Positions 55,110-64,000 of a DNA stretch of 64,000 bases are shown one piece after another. Within the stretch, counting starts at the first letter, position 1, and every line of letters starts with the position of its first letter. The stretch comes from Branchiostoma floridae. Lineage: Eukaryota; Chordata; Leptocardii; Amphioxiformes; Branchiostomatidae. A model generated the notes under the pieces. The model made no database searches, was not told the DNA's origin, and worked only from the letters and a program-made list of their open reading frames with translations. Made by a program: the position numbers and the translations under genes. Location of the stretch: positions 165,437-229,436 of the forward strand of contig NC_049994.1 in assembly GCF_000003815.2 (NCBI RefSeq), given 5' to 3'.

Positions 55110-55293
55110 ACAGTAATTCCCAAGCAGATCCCACAATGGCATAAGATAGTACCAAACTGACCAAGGAGTGTAGTCAGCCAAGAGGTGTACATTTGCCGCA
55201 TGTAGCCAAAAACACTCCTAGTCCGGCTACACTCCTCTGACAGCTTTGTATACTATTTTATGCTACCGTAGGATCTGCTTGGAGATTACAGTG
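55110..55293. mobile_element. Small TIR element (AAGCAGATCC family), copy 2
   Basis: Left ACAGTAATTCCCAAGCAGAT and right ATCTGCTTGGAGATTACAGT are inverted ends, with pairing continuing into GGCATAAGATAGTA / TACTATTTTATGC. Same family as 28494-28667 in opposite orientation. Confidence 0.85.
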
Positions 55294-55299
55294 AGAGAC

Positions 55300-56190
55300 C
55301 CGCTTTACAGAACTAGCTCGATATATATTCTATAGTGCAGCATATAGTTTTAAAACTAGGTCTCGATAACACATTTGGAATTCTCACAGCTATAATACAT
55401 GTATTTGCAATACGCCTTCAATTTTCAGTACGCCTTCGTATTTGTTTTGGCAGTTCAATGATAGATTTTGTTCCTTTCGAATGGATTAAGTTGGCAATAA
55501 TAGGTCATAGAACAAGGCATCGTCATCAGCAACCATTGTCTATCTGTTGCACCTGCGGCCACATTGGCAAGTTCAAAATGGAGGTAATTTCATTTACAGT
55601 TACTGAATAAAGACCGCAAATTTTGTCTAAATCTCTGGCAGTATCCTTAAGCCTTATCCAGTTGTTTGTGTAACAACTTGTCATTCATTCAGAAACATCT
55701 ATTTAATCTTTCTATACATCTGTTCTTTTGGGATTCAACGTTAAATAAAGTTACTAAAAAACGGAGATCAACTGTTGTAACAAAGGTCCATTGCAAGACT
55801 TTTTTTCTGTCCTATGATCTTTTCTTACATGCAGCAAGGAGGTGCACCACGGACGGGCACTGTTTTTGTTGTTTGCGTGCGTTCATTTGTATGATTCAAG
55901 ATATATTTGTTTGAATTTTGATACGTTTGTAGTTCTTGGAGTCCCGTGTTGGTGATTTTCTGCACCGTAGCTGTGCTTTCAAGTGATGAAAAACTGTAGA
56001 CCGACACCCCCATTTGAAAGTAGTGTGGTACATCATTTGTTGGTCTAATAATAACGATCTACAACGATCTAGATCTTGGTCCTGGTACAGAAGCTGCCTT
56101 ACACTTCGTAAAAAAAGAGGTTCTGTATTCTCCGTTCTCTCTTGTTTATCAAGAAGCGTACTGTAAAAAAAAGCTGTCTGACTGATGACG
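55300..56190. other. Downstream flank and probable 3' UTR of melanoregulin
   Basis: No separate gene recognised. The minus-strand 3' UTR of melanoregulin must lie in the right part; I could not identify its polyadenylation signal. Confidence 0.4.
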
Positions 56191-59100
56191 TCATGGGGTG
56201 TTGTCTTCTCCACTGGAATAGTCTGAAGTTTGGGGACTGCCGGACCTTTTTCTTGTCGGGATGGAAACATAATCTCCTGTGCACGTGTTCAGAGAATTAT
56301 GATCTTTCTGGCGCACCTTTGGAGAAGACGACTGAACGCGTACAGGGTGACCAGGGACTTTCCGCATGACTTTCACGTGGTGTCCGCCAGGGGTCGTCGC
56401 CATGAGGACAGGTTTGCCTGGGATGGGCGTGGCTCTGCCATGGCAACACGACACGACCAGGGAGCTGGGGTAGAGCTGTTTGGCCGTCTCCACAAATGTC
56501 TGGGCGAGGTCGATGTGTATCAGGCGCTCCTATCACAAAAATATACATTTATTAGAACAGGAAAAGCACGAAGAGACAACACGTGATTGGTGTATGTACT
56601 AGATTTGTAATATCCATTTATCATTTAACTACTGCTCCATATAGCCATAATGCACTTAAAGAATTACAGAAGTAGTTTTTTTGTTCCAGTTTGTGTTCTT
56701 CTTTTCTGCGATTCCTTTATGTTATGCAAATTGAGTGGTGTAGTTTCTTCTTCTTCCGCCAGAGGGGGCTAATCATGTCTGTTTTTTATCACACGAGGTT
56801 CAATCACTGTTATAGTTCATAGGATAAAGGAGACTTCTTTTCCACAACCAGTTTGTACTTACTTTGCTTACGTTTCGATGTCTGTCAGACACCTTCCTCA
56901 GAGCTTCTAACTGGAGTTTTGCTTCTCACCGCTACATGTAGCCGATGTAGGTGGCGAGAAGCAGAACTCCAGTCAGAAGCTCTGACGAAGGTGTCTGAGA
57001 GACGTCGAAACGTAAGCAATGTAAGTACAAACAAGTTGTGGAAACGAAGTCTCCTGATGAAGTTTTTTTCGACTGTAGTAGTTCGTTGAAATAAAGCATT
57101 TGTTGACATACACTTTATATTTTCTATTTTCTATTCTACATTACTTTTTACTTGTAAATATGTGATTACAATATATACATGTACTTACCAAAACGTAAAG
57201 ATATCTGGCTGGCTTAGTCGAGGACACTCCAAATATGGAAGACTCCTCTGACAGCTCATTGAACAGATCTTTCGCGCCCTGACTGATGGTTTCCTTGGTA
57301 ACGGCTGTCACCGTCAGGATGTTGTCAATTTCTTGCAGGTCGTCAAAACCTGGGGGCGATAAATACAGGGATAAGCTTCCTCACACTAGTTACCACACAT
57401 ACGCGGGTGAAATGAACTCTGGGTAATATGTCAAAGTTGAAGGCCCTCAGACGTCAACAATCTCGCCTCTACCATTGTTTCGATTTGTGTAACAATGTCC
57501 GGAACGTAATGGCGCCTGTAAAATGGTGGAATGTTGATTTTCTGGGGGCCTTAAACTTTGACATATTACCCAGAGTTCCTTTCACTCGCTCATGCGTGAT
57601 AATTAGTGTGAGAAGGCGTATACATTAGAGTAGGGCCTTCCATCGGAGCCTACGTATACCTGATGATGGCTGTTTCTTCGTATCCGAAGATCAATGGTAG
57701 GCAGACAGGTTGATTAGACGACCAGTCTGCCTGGCCTGCACGTGACGTTTTAAGGTGAAGGAGGGGTGTGCACTTCCTTCTCCACCCTCTCGTCTACTGG
57801 CGCACTAAGTCCTACAGGGACAGAACTGTTTTGCCACGCATAAGACGGCCCCAGCAGATGCAGGTTTATTATTTGGAGTTTCCATCTCCTAGGAGGACTT
57901 CCGACCAAGGATGCAAGGGGTTCTTCCTACCCCTGACTCGTGTGTCATGGCGGGTGTGTCATGCCCGAACATGCCCCTATGGCCTGTCACCACAACAAAG
58001 GCCTGTCACTGCCACTAGCCGCAGCTATGTACTCATTTACACCTGAGTTAGGTGAGGAAAGTCGTGTAAAGTGCCTTTCCCAAGGGCACAAGATCGGTGA
58101 CACGGCAAGCGGATTTGAACCCGGGACCTCTCGGGCCTGAGACCACGCGCTCCCGATCGTGCCACGCGATCCCACACGGCGTATACCATAAGACCTCTTT
58201 TGAATGGAGTCACATCGTACCATGCAGAGCTACAGCCTACTCACACTAGTAGCTAGCTGTAAAGATCATGCGCATCTATTCACATTCCGGGCAATATTAA
58301 ACTTGACAATCAAATCTATACAGTCTAAAAGCCGGCACATTATGTTTGTCATCCAATCACTTACTTTCGCTTTAAAGTCTCCCCGGGGTTCGCGTAGAAA
58401 TACTGTAACCCGTGGTCTTATCCATGAATATTCCTTAAAATTAAGGACCACATGGGTAAGTAGCGATACCTGAGGCTGAACCAGTAAGATTCGCCCTGAG
58501 AAAGTTGACAGGTCGTCATAAAGTAGAAGTTGTGTATACATAAAAAAGTTTCTGTACGTGACATGATTCACTTCACTCACCTAACATTTCAAGAATCTTG
58601 ACCCATCGGTCCCTGATCTCTCTTCTGCGCGTGCGCACGGTGTGAATGTCAAAGTTCAGGTGACTCCACTCCTGTGATAAGAAAAAAGATTCTTCAAGCA
58701 ACACGCACATGTGACGTATATCATTAGGTTCACCGTAAATGGTATTGTGTGCGAGTAAAAAATCACATCTGCTGTCTTTTTTGGACATGGTCATTAACAT
58801 TATCATACTATACCACTAGGTCGCTCTATAGTCTAGAATTGTGTGCGGGAAAAACACTGGGTCTTGTTATCGCAAACCTGTAAACATTCTTCGTAAAAAG
58901 AATTAAGAAAAAACGTCAATATCAAACCTAAACTCTGATTGGCAAATGAGAGAAGAAGAAAGAAAGAGAAAAGGGACATACCAGCAAAAACGATATGTTT
59001 TTCCTACGAGGAAAACTAATACGCTCAATCGACATATCAATCATATAATCACATTCAATGAGTTATGCTGGCGACAAATAGTAGTTTGCCGAAACACAAG

Positions 59101-62003
59101 TGGGCGTTCAAATATACATACACAAAGAGAAAGAAACGGAGAAAAACAACTTAATGTGTTTCATTTATTTTGATAATTTCAAATCAGGGACTGGTTAAAC
59201 ACAATATCTACTAAATTCGACAGTGATGGTTTTTCTTACATCTGACCCCCTAGGACACTCGTCTCGCCGCCTGATGAGGTTGTAGAGTTCCAGGTCCTCA
59301 TCAGTCTCCATGTGCGTGCGGTCTTGGGGGTCGTGCCAGATGTTGAGGTCGTCATCCTTCAGTCTCCTGGCGGGAAGCTGATCATAATAGTGAATGCTGT
59401 CGCCTCGGTCTCTGTTGAGAAAATAAGAAAAGGCGTCTGTGTGGCGTAATGAAAAGCCCAGACCCGACAGGTCCTGGGTTCGAATCCCCTGGCATGTGCC
59501 GTTGACGTAGTTTGGTAAAGGCAGTTAACACGACTTTTCTCACTTCAATTAGGAGGAACTGAGTACATAAGTCTGGTAAGGAACTTCTCTCGGATATGAT
59601 ACTGAATGAAGTTCCCATGTTTAAGGAGAGCCACACCTGGAGCATGTTAAAGAACCCACCACACTTTTGAAAGAGTGAGGGGTTCTTCCCGATGTGGCTG
59701 GATCATATAAATCTGTTTGCATGCAGCATATGCTGCTCGCACTCTTAAGCAGAAAAAACAACAACAGTGTTACACCATAAGGTGGTTTACCGGGAATAAG
59801 CAATAGAAACAAACAATGTGACAGGATTGAATTTTCTTTGACTGTCTTTCTTGTTGCCGTACTATTGTACAAGTTTTTACACCCTGCTCCCTTGCTCCCA
59901 TGCTTTTGTAAGATCGATTTCTGTTTCTTTAGAGGTTCGTTTACTACAAATAAGATCAGACATAAGTCTGCGATATGTCGACAGCACTATGATATTCTAT
60001 TTGCAAACCTCAATCAAAACATAACACAAGTAAGTTACCATGGAAGCAAACTAGAGTCGATTCCATAGTACCGAGAGGGTGTTTCTTGCCTTTTGTTCTA
60101 ACATTTTGGAAATCTTTGTAACAATCTAACTGTGATAAGTAACTGTTTAGAACTATTTATAACATCTATGTGATGTTCTAAATATTTCTATAGTATTCAA
60201 ACATGTTAGAAACATTTCTAACATCAAATACATTATTTCTGTTAGTTTCTAAACTGTTCCAACATAGATGAATCATGAGTCAATTTAATCTAATAGACAA
60301 GATGAAAATCTTGTTAAATGTCATTTTTTGGTACCGGAAGAAAATTGTTTCCTATCTAATACCATTATACGGACCAATGTTTGGCTACAGGATAAGCATA
60401 AATAAATATATTCCTGTCTTTAATGTGCTATAGATCAACCTTCAGACTTGACTTGTTGGCTAGGTGCAGAGATGTACGCTAGATCTTGTGTGCACTGACA
60501 AGGCTCTCCTTTTTAGTTTTGGCCGCACTATGTAATAAAGGGTCCAGCGACCGACCATGTCTTTTCAGGCTTTAGTTTATAAGTTTTATTGCAAATTCTT
60601 GCCCGAGGGCTAATTGTAGTAGTAGTAGTAGTAGTAGTAGTAGACTGGTTTATTCGTTTCACAGAAATATAAATGACACGAAATAAAAGCAACCTTGCAG
60701 CCGCCAGAGGAGGCTGAATTGTGCAGCTTTTCAATCACAATAGTGGCTTAGATGCAAACACAATTTATAACTAAAATTACGAGTGCGATTTTCGACAAGT
60801 ACATGTACACGAGTTACTGCTAGATACATATTTATCATGTACAAACTATGTCACTTTTAAAAATCGTTTAAACTTTTTGCAAGTGAAAAAAGATGACATA
60901 CAAATTATAGTAAACAGTATAGTAAGCGACTACTCTAGTCTAACTTAAACTAGTTAAAGATGTAACTTTTGGGGTTTGACTTCTTTTTCTGAGACAGTGG
61001 AAGACGAAATGTCCCACTTTTTCTGTAATGTGTGGGCTTTGCGACGTTAAAAGGAGAGTAGTTTTCTTTTTGTCTGTAAACGTGGAGATTTTAGGATAAA
61101 ATTTGGTGGCTTCTTTTAAGAGCTCTTTTCTCTCTTGATCCTAGAAGGGGCAGTTTGAGATAAAATTTGTTTCGTCTTCTACCATATCTAACGTACAAGC
61201 TCTTTCAGTCACTCCTGGGCCAAATTTTAACAAGAAAATATTTAAATCACACTGTAGATCGTGCAATCAATACTAAAAATGTATAGATACAAATAATAAA
61301 AATGTATAGATTCAAATAATAAAAAAATCACAAGTCAATTCAAAAGTAAAAAAAAAAGATGCGAACGAACAATGCTTAAGAATTTATTGTTAGGTATACC
61401 ATATCAGTGATTCAGTACAATAACCAGTCATGTCTTGTAGTGTCTACTGTAAATGCAGAAATGTTCACGGTGGTTTAATGTTCACGGTTTTCACGGTGAC
61501 CACTTCACCGCGAATTTAAAACCACCGCGAACATTTTTCTATTATGGTATTAGATTGCAGTCTATGGTGTTACCGCGAACTTAAATCCACCGCGAAAAGT
61601 CCTTTTTCCCGCTACCGCGAAATTAAATCCCCGCGAACTTAAATACATTTACAGTATCAGACTGACTACGCTGGACATTATAGGGATGATAATTTGCCAG
61701 GGGAGTTTTGCTACCAGAGGAGTTACTCGGCTGAGGAGAAAGATGAACCTTAGCGTGGAACCTCACCTGGCCAATTTCCCGATTTTGTTTTGCAAAATTC
61801 TACGATCCCCGCACCTCCATAGGAAGGTCTCGTGTAGGCTACATTTCTTATAGTGAGTGTTAGAGCATGACTAGACGTGGTTACTAGTAATAGGAAGCGG
61901 CTCCACTGTACCTGTCCCATAGCGATGATCTTCTCGCCTCTACCTTCTCCTGCCGTTGAAACAAGAACGGTCCGCAGAGCAACGCCGCTAACAGCTGTCC
62001 CAT
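56191..62003 (-). CDS. MREG: Melanoregulin orthologue (5 exons)
   Basis: In vertebrates melanoregulin links organelles to minus-end dynein transport and affects melanosome transfer and lysosome/phagosome maturation; an amphioxus role is unknown. Minus-strand coding exons: 62003-61912, 59411-59240, 58671-58581, 57349-57189, 56529-56191; 855 nt in phase, 284 aa, consensus donors (GTACAG, GTAAGA, GTGAGT, GTAAGT). Family blocks: DDDLNIWHDPQDRTHMETDE then LYNLIRRRD; EWSHLNFDIHTVRTRRREIR then RWVKILEMLGF; a central LFNELSEESSIF; PARYLYVLERLIHIDLAQTF then TAKQLYPS. The vertebrate N-terminal cysteine cluster (acylation) is nearly lost: the start MGQLLAALLCGP has Gly2 and one Cys10, so myristoylation or single acylation is possible but unproven. 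The protein is longer than the vertebrate one (about 214 aa), mainly through a Ser/Lys/Pro-rich C-terminal tail of about 80 residues. Confidence 0.9.
56872..56901 (-). ncRNA. Hammerhead-ribozyme-like core, left arm
   Basis: On the minus strand: CTGAGGA, A, then the stem GGTGTCT/AGACATC closing a GAC loop, then GAAAC. This matches CUGANGA - stem II - GAAA. The mismatches relative to the right arm keep the stem paired. Confidence 0.55.
56982..57011 (+). ncRNA. Hammerhead-ribozyme-like core, right arm
   Basis: CTGACGA, A, then the stem GGTGTCT/AGACGTC (two G-U pairs) with a GAG loop, then GAAAC. Stem I, stem III and the cleavage triplet cannot be fixed by eye. Confidence 0.55.
57376..57616. mobile_element. 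241-bp TIR element (MREG intron 3)
   Basis: Left CTTCCTCACACTAGTTACCA... with AACTCTGGGTAATATGTCAA, and right TTGACATATTACCCAGAGTT... with ATTAGTGTGAGAAG, form inverted repeats of about 70 bp. The centre (about 100 bp) is unpaired and non-coding. Confidence 0.85.
57930..58190 (-). repeat. tRNA-derived SINE (MREG intron 3)
   Basis: On the minus strand a tRNA-like head (A-box-like TGGCACGATCGG, B-box-like GGTTCAAATCC) is followed by the body CTTGGGAAAGGCACTTTACA, then CAGGTGTAAATGAGTAC and a tail towards 57930. The segment 57650-57930 may be part of the same composite element. Confidence 0.75.
59425..59690 (+). repeat. tRNA-derived SINE (MREG intron 1)
   Basis: Head with TGTGGCGTAATGAAAAGCCC and a perfect B box GGTTCGAATCC at about 59477, then a body with GGTAAAGGCAGTTAACACGA and GTTTAAGGAGAGCCACACCT shared in part with the copy at 45880. 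It lies next to MREG exon 2, 14 bases from the acceptor. Confidence 0.75.
60616..60643. repeat. (AGT)n microsatellite
   Basis: About nine GTA/AGT trinucleotide units. Confidence 0.93.
60965..61150. repeat. Dispersed repeat, copy 2 (MREG intron 1)
   Basis: GGGGTTTGACTTCTTTTTCT, CCACTTTTTCTGTAATGTGT and GTTTTCTTTTTGTCTGTAAACGTGG follow the same order as in 49128-49310, without the internal tandem duplication. Confidence 0.65.
61445..61656. mobile_element. 212-bp MITE with TACTGTAA ends, copy 3 (MREG intron 1)
   Basis: TACTGTAAATGCAGAAATGT at the left and ACTTAAATACATTTACAGTA at the right. The inside is a nested set of ACCGCGAA.TTAAA / TTTAA.TTCGCGGT-type palindromic units. Same length as 26891-27102. 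Confidence 0.9.
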
Positions 62004-62009
62004 GGTATC

Positions 62010-62735
62010 TTGTCTGTCAAGATTCGTGAAATTGTCCGCTTGCTTCTCAACTAACGCGTGTACATGGCCACGTTTTATGCTTGGTAAAGCAACTTGTCCT
62101 TGCTAAAACCAGTGACTATTTCTTTTCTAATCGCACAGCGTCAGTTTCCCACTGGTTTCGAATCAAAGGACGAAAAGCGAGTTCACACGACTTTTTCCAA
62201 TAGACCGGACTCCCATAGCAATACACTGAACCAGCCGGTTCTGAGTATCAAATTCAAGAGGGCGTCGACGGCACTACGACAACTTTAGATCGGAACTTCT
62301 GTGTCCGTACACCACTCCAACTCCTAGACTCTCCCTCCGAGTTTGCCTTTGGGAGTAACTCAGCCCGACATAGACCAACAACGAGCTCTAAAATTACCAC
62401 GTCATTCAGTTGAATGTTTACCACCAAGATATGGCAACAAACATGAACTCCCAAACTTGTGCCGCAGGCTCAGGTCAGTCAACCCCGCTTCTAATAGAGT
62501 TCCCGGATACACACATAGACTTGGCCGTGTTTACAGAAAAACACTGCCCCTCGTGACTGACTCGTGCGGCACTTGTGGTCAGACAACCGTTCAGAACACA
62601 ATCATTAACATCAACATAATCGTGCGATAATTATGGTTAATGAGGCAGTTTAAAACATGGAATAACGGAGAAGCTGTGTTAGTCACATGGCAGACAACGT
62701 GGCTTACCCTCGCTTAATCAGTAGTGATTTGTAAG
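62010..62735. other. Upstream flank of melanoregulin; no other gene
   Basis: Probable promoter side of MREG on the minus strand. No TATA element at a convincing distance and no exon seen. Confidence 0.4.
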
Positions 62736-62737
62736 GC

Positions 62738-63205
62738 CTAAGGCCAGAGCAAGTAAATCTTATGGATGACATACTAGGCAGAATGCAAAAATAATGAGAT
62801 AGCGCGAAATAAAACAAGATGGGTAGAAAAAAACAAGATTGCTAAATTTTCAAAATAGACACCATAAACGTCGTAACAAGATTTGAAGTGACAAAACATG
62901 GCATCACAAGTAAGAAGTCATTCATTCATGTATTAAAGAAATGAACTAGTGTATTAAATGTGATAGAATCTGGCAGCTACATTCATGGCTTCCATATTGG
63001 TGACACTTTTACAACTACCCAACAAGTTTTACTGCAACTATAGTCATGGCTACCTCCCTAGTGTCACTTCTACAAGTATGATTATCAGGCTACAACAAAA
63101 TCTGACGATCCCCGAAGAGGAAAAGAATTCTTTTTCCCCTGAAATCTGGCGAACACTAATGAGCGCACTGATGTCATCCATAGAATTTACTTGCCGTGGC
63201 CTAAC
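62738..63205. mobile_element. ~0.5-kb TIR element, copy 2
   Basis: Ends CTAAGGCCAGAGCAAGTAAA and TTTACTTGCCGTGGCCTAAC. Inverted relative to copy 1 at 51949-52456, and about 40 bp shorter. No open frame of interest. Confidence 0.85.
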
Positions 63206-63488
63206 TAGTAAAAAAAAATTGTTTCAGCACGCCGAACCAAGTTTTTTCTTCGACCGCTATCACTGGCAAGGGACACAAAATTTCGATCCGACATCTAAGT
63301 CTAGAAAATTTTGTAGAATCCTTTTAAGATGCTTTCCAACACGTTCTTCTCATTTCTGCTGAAATAAAAAGAAAATGAGTACAGTGTATATCTGTATGGT
63401 TGGAATATGATGTTCTTGAAAATGCCAGTGCAATGACGCATTTCTGTTTCAGATAGTAAAACACTTTTTTTTTTGTATCACTTCGAAC

Positions 63489-64000
63489 GCTATTGTGATG
63501 AAAATATTTGAGAAGGAGGTCCACAAACAATTACTGGCTTACTTACATTTTCATGACATACTTTGTACCAACCAGTCAGGCTTCAGACCAAGCCATTCAA
63601 CAACCACCACCTTACTCGATGTTACTGACTACATATTGCATAATATCAACAGTGGTAAACTAGTCGGTACTGTATTTCTTGATTTGAAAAAGGCGTTTGA
63701 CACTGTTGATCACAGCCTACTTTTGACTAAACTGAATTGGATTGGCCTTCGGAGTACTGAGCTGGATTGGTTCACAAACTATCTTGCAGATCGCCAACAG
63801 CGAGTCTCACTGAATGGTTGCACATCAGATTCCATTCCTATTACTATTGGGGTACCTCAAGGGTCAATTTTAGGTCCCCTTCTTTTCAACCTGTTCATTA
63901 ATGACCTACCCAAAGCTATAACCCGCAGTAAAGTAACCTTATATGCGGATGATACAGCTATATTCTTTTCAAGTAATGACCCCAGATGTATAGAAAGCAC
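63489..64000 (+). CDS. Non-LTR reverse transcriptase, 5'-truncated and cut by the window edge
   Basis: An open frame runs from about 63489 to the window end. It reads KIFEKEVHKQLLAYLHFHDI, TNQSGFRPSHSTTTTLL, GTVFLDLKKAFDTVDHSLLL, ITIGVPQGSILGPLLFNLFI, then the intact catalytic YADD at 63942-63953. This is the RT core of a jockey/CR1-type element. Homology fades upstream of KIFEKE, where the YRPIS motif should be, so the copy is probably truncated there. It differs clearly in sequence from the RTs at 12755 and 35915 and represents a third family. Confidence 0.85.

Larger units (their letters stand above)
56828..57056. repeat. 229-bp near-perfect palindrome with two hammerhead-like cores (MREG intron 4)
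   Basis: Left arm 56828-56941 (GGAGACTTCTTTTCCACAAC...) and right arm 56945-57056 (...GTTGTGGAAACGAAGTCTCC) are inverted copies with scattered mismatches; the centre is near CTACATGTAGCCGATGTAGG. Each arm carries one hammerhead-like core pointing outwards, and just beyond the right arm another CTGATGA (57054-57060) begins. The arrangement suggests two element termini joined head to head. Confidence 0.85.
59695..61440. other. MREG intron 1, left part: repeats only
   Basis: No exon. It contains a CTAACA/GTTAGAAACATT-rich degenerate patch at about 60095-60265, an (AGT)n microsatellite at 60616-60643 and the second copy of a dispersed repeat at 60965-61150. Confidence 0.5.

Overview
The window reads as invertebrate-chordate nuclear DNA, most likely amphioxus (Branchiostoma). 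Small exons are separated by AT-rich introns with GT..AG borders, and there are vertebrate-like gene families: melanoregulin, a hippocalcin/VILIP-type calcium sensor, a chloride-dependent alpha-amylase and a hemopexin-type matrix metalloproteinase. There is dense non-LTR retrotransposon, MITE and tRNA-derived SINE debris. One retrotransposon has a 2A-like motif before a PHD finger, a design known from amphioxus and sea urchin elements. The species call is an inference; no database was searched. Six N-runs (five of exactly 100 Ns, one of 805) mark assembly gaps.

Three genes can be assembled end to end with codon phase closing at every junction. (1) Alpha-amylase, + strand: TATA box about 22811, a non-coding first exon, then 13 coding exons from 23392 to 33353 giving 725 aa. 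It has all catalytic and chloride-binding residues plus an extra C-terminal module of about 240 aa after the normal amylase end. (2) A secreted matrix metalloproteinase, + strand: CRE and TATA about 43.83-43.85 kb, 11 coding exons 43967-52839, 538 aa with cysteine switch, zinc site, Pro/Gly/Asn-rich hinge, hemopexin domain and an unusual 55-residue tail. (3) A melanoregulin orthologue, - strand: 5 exons from 62003 down to 56191, 284 aa. Between amylase and the metalloproteinase lie two orphan cytosolic-sulfotransferase exons (37870-37996 and 39084-39178), whose intron carries about 26 copies of a 23-bp minisatellite. The four genes have unrelated jobs (starch digestion, sulfonation, matrix turnover, organelle/melanosome traffic) and I see no sign that they form one system.

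The left 20 kb has no intact host gene. It holds a fragment of a repeat-associated protein (401-715, -), a decayed YqaJ-nuclease/PHD protein (about 4040-5490, -), a VILIP-type exon killed by two stops and an insertion (6241-6825, -), a GA-rich degenerate tandem array (7500-8165), a five-times repeated 15-mer (8945-9425), a MULE-transposase fragment (9691-10240, -) and an almost complete but broken 2A-PHD-endonuclease-RT retrotransposon (about 10.9-14.68 kb, +). The 15-22.7 kb stretch is repeats, MITEs and a CA microsatellite.

Other mobile DNA: a jockey-type RT copy (35915-37529, -) whose catalytic FADD is changed to FADE; an oppositely oriented 3' fragment of the same family just behind the amylase gene; a smaller RT tail (about 39405-39780, -); and an RT entering the right edge (about 63489-64000, +). 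At least seven terminal-inverted-repeat families occur, several in multiple copies. The most unusual non-coding object is a 229-bp near-perfect palindrome in the last melanoregulin intron, carrying two head-to-head hammerhead-ribozyme-like cores; a third core of the same layout sits in another inverted-repeat element near 15.73 kb.
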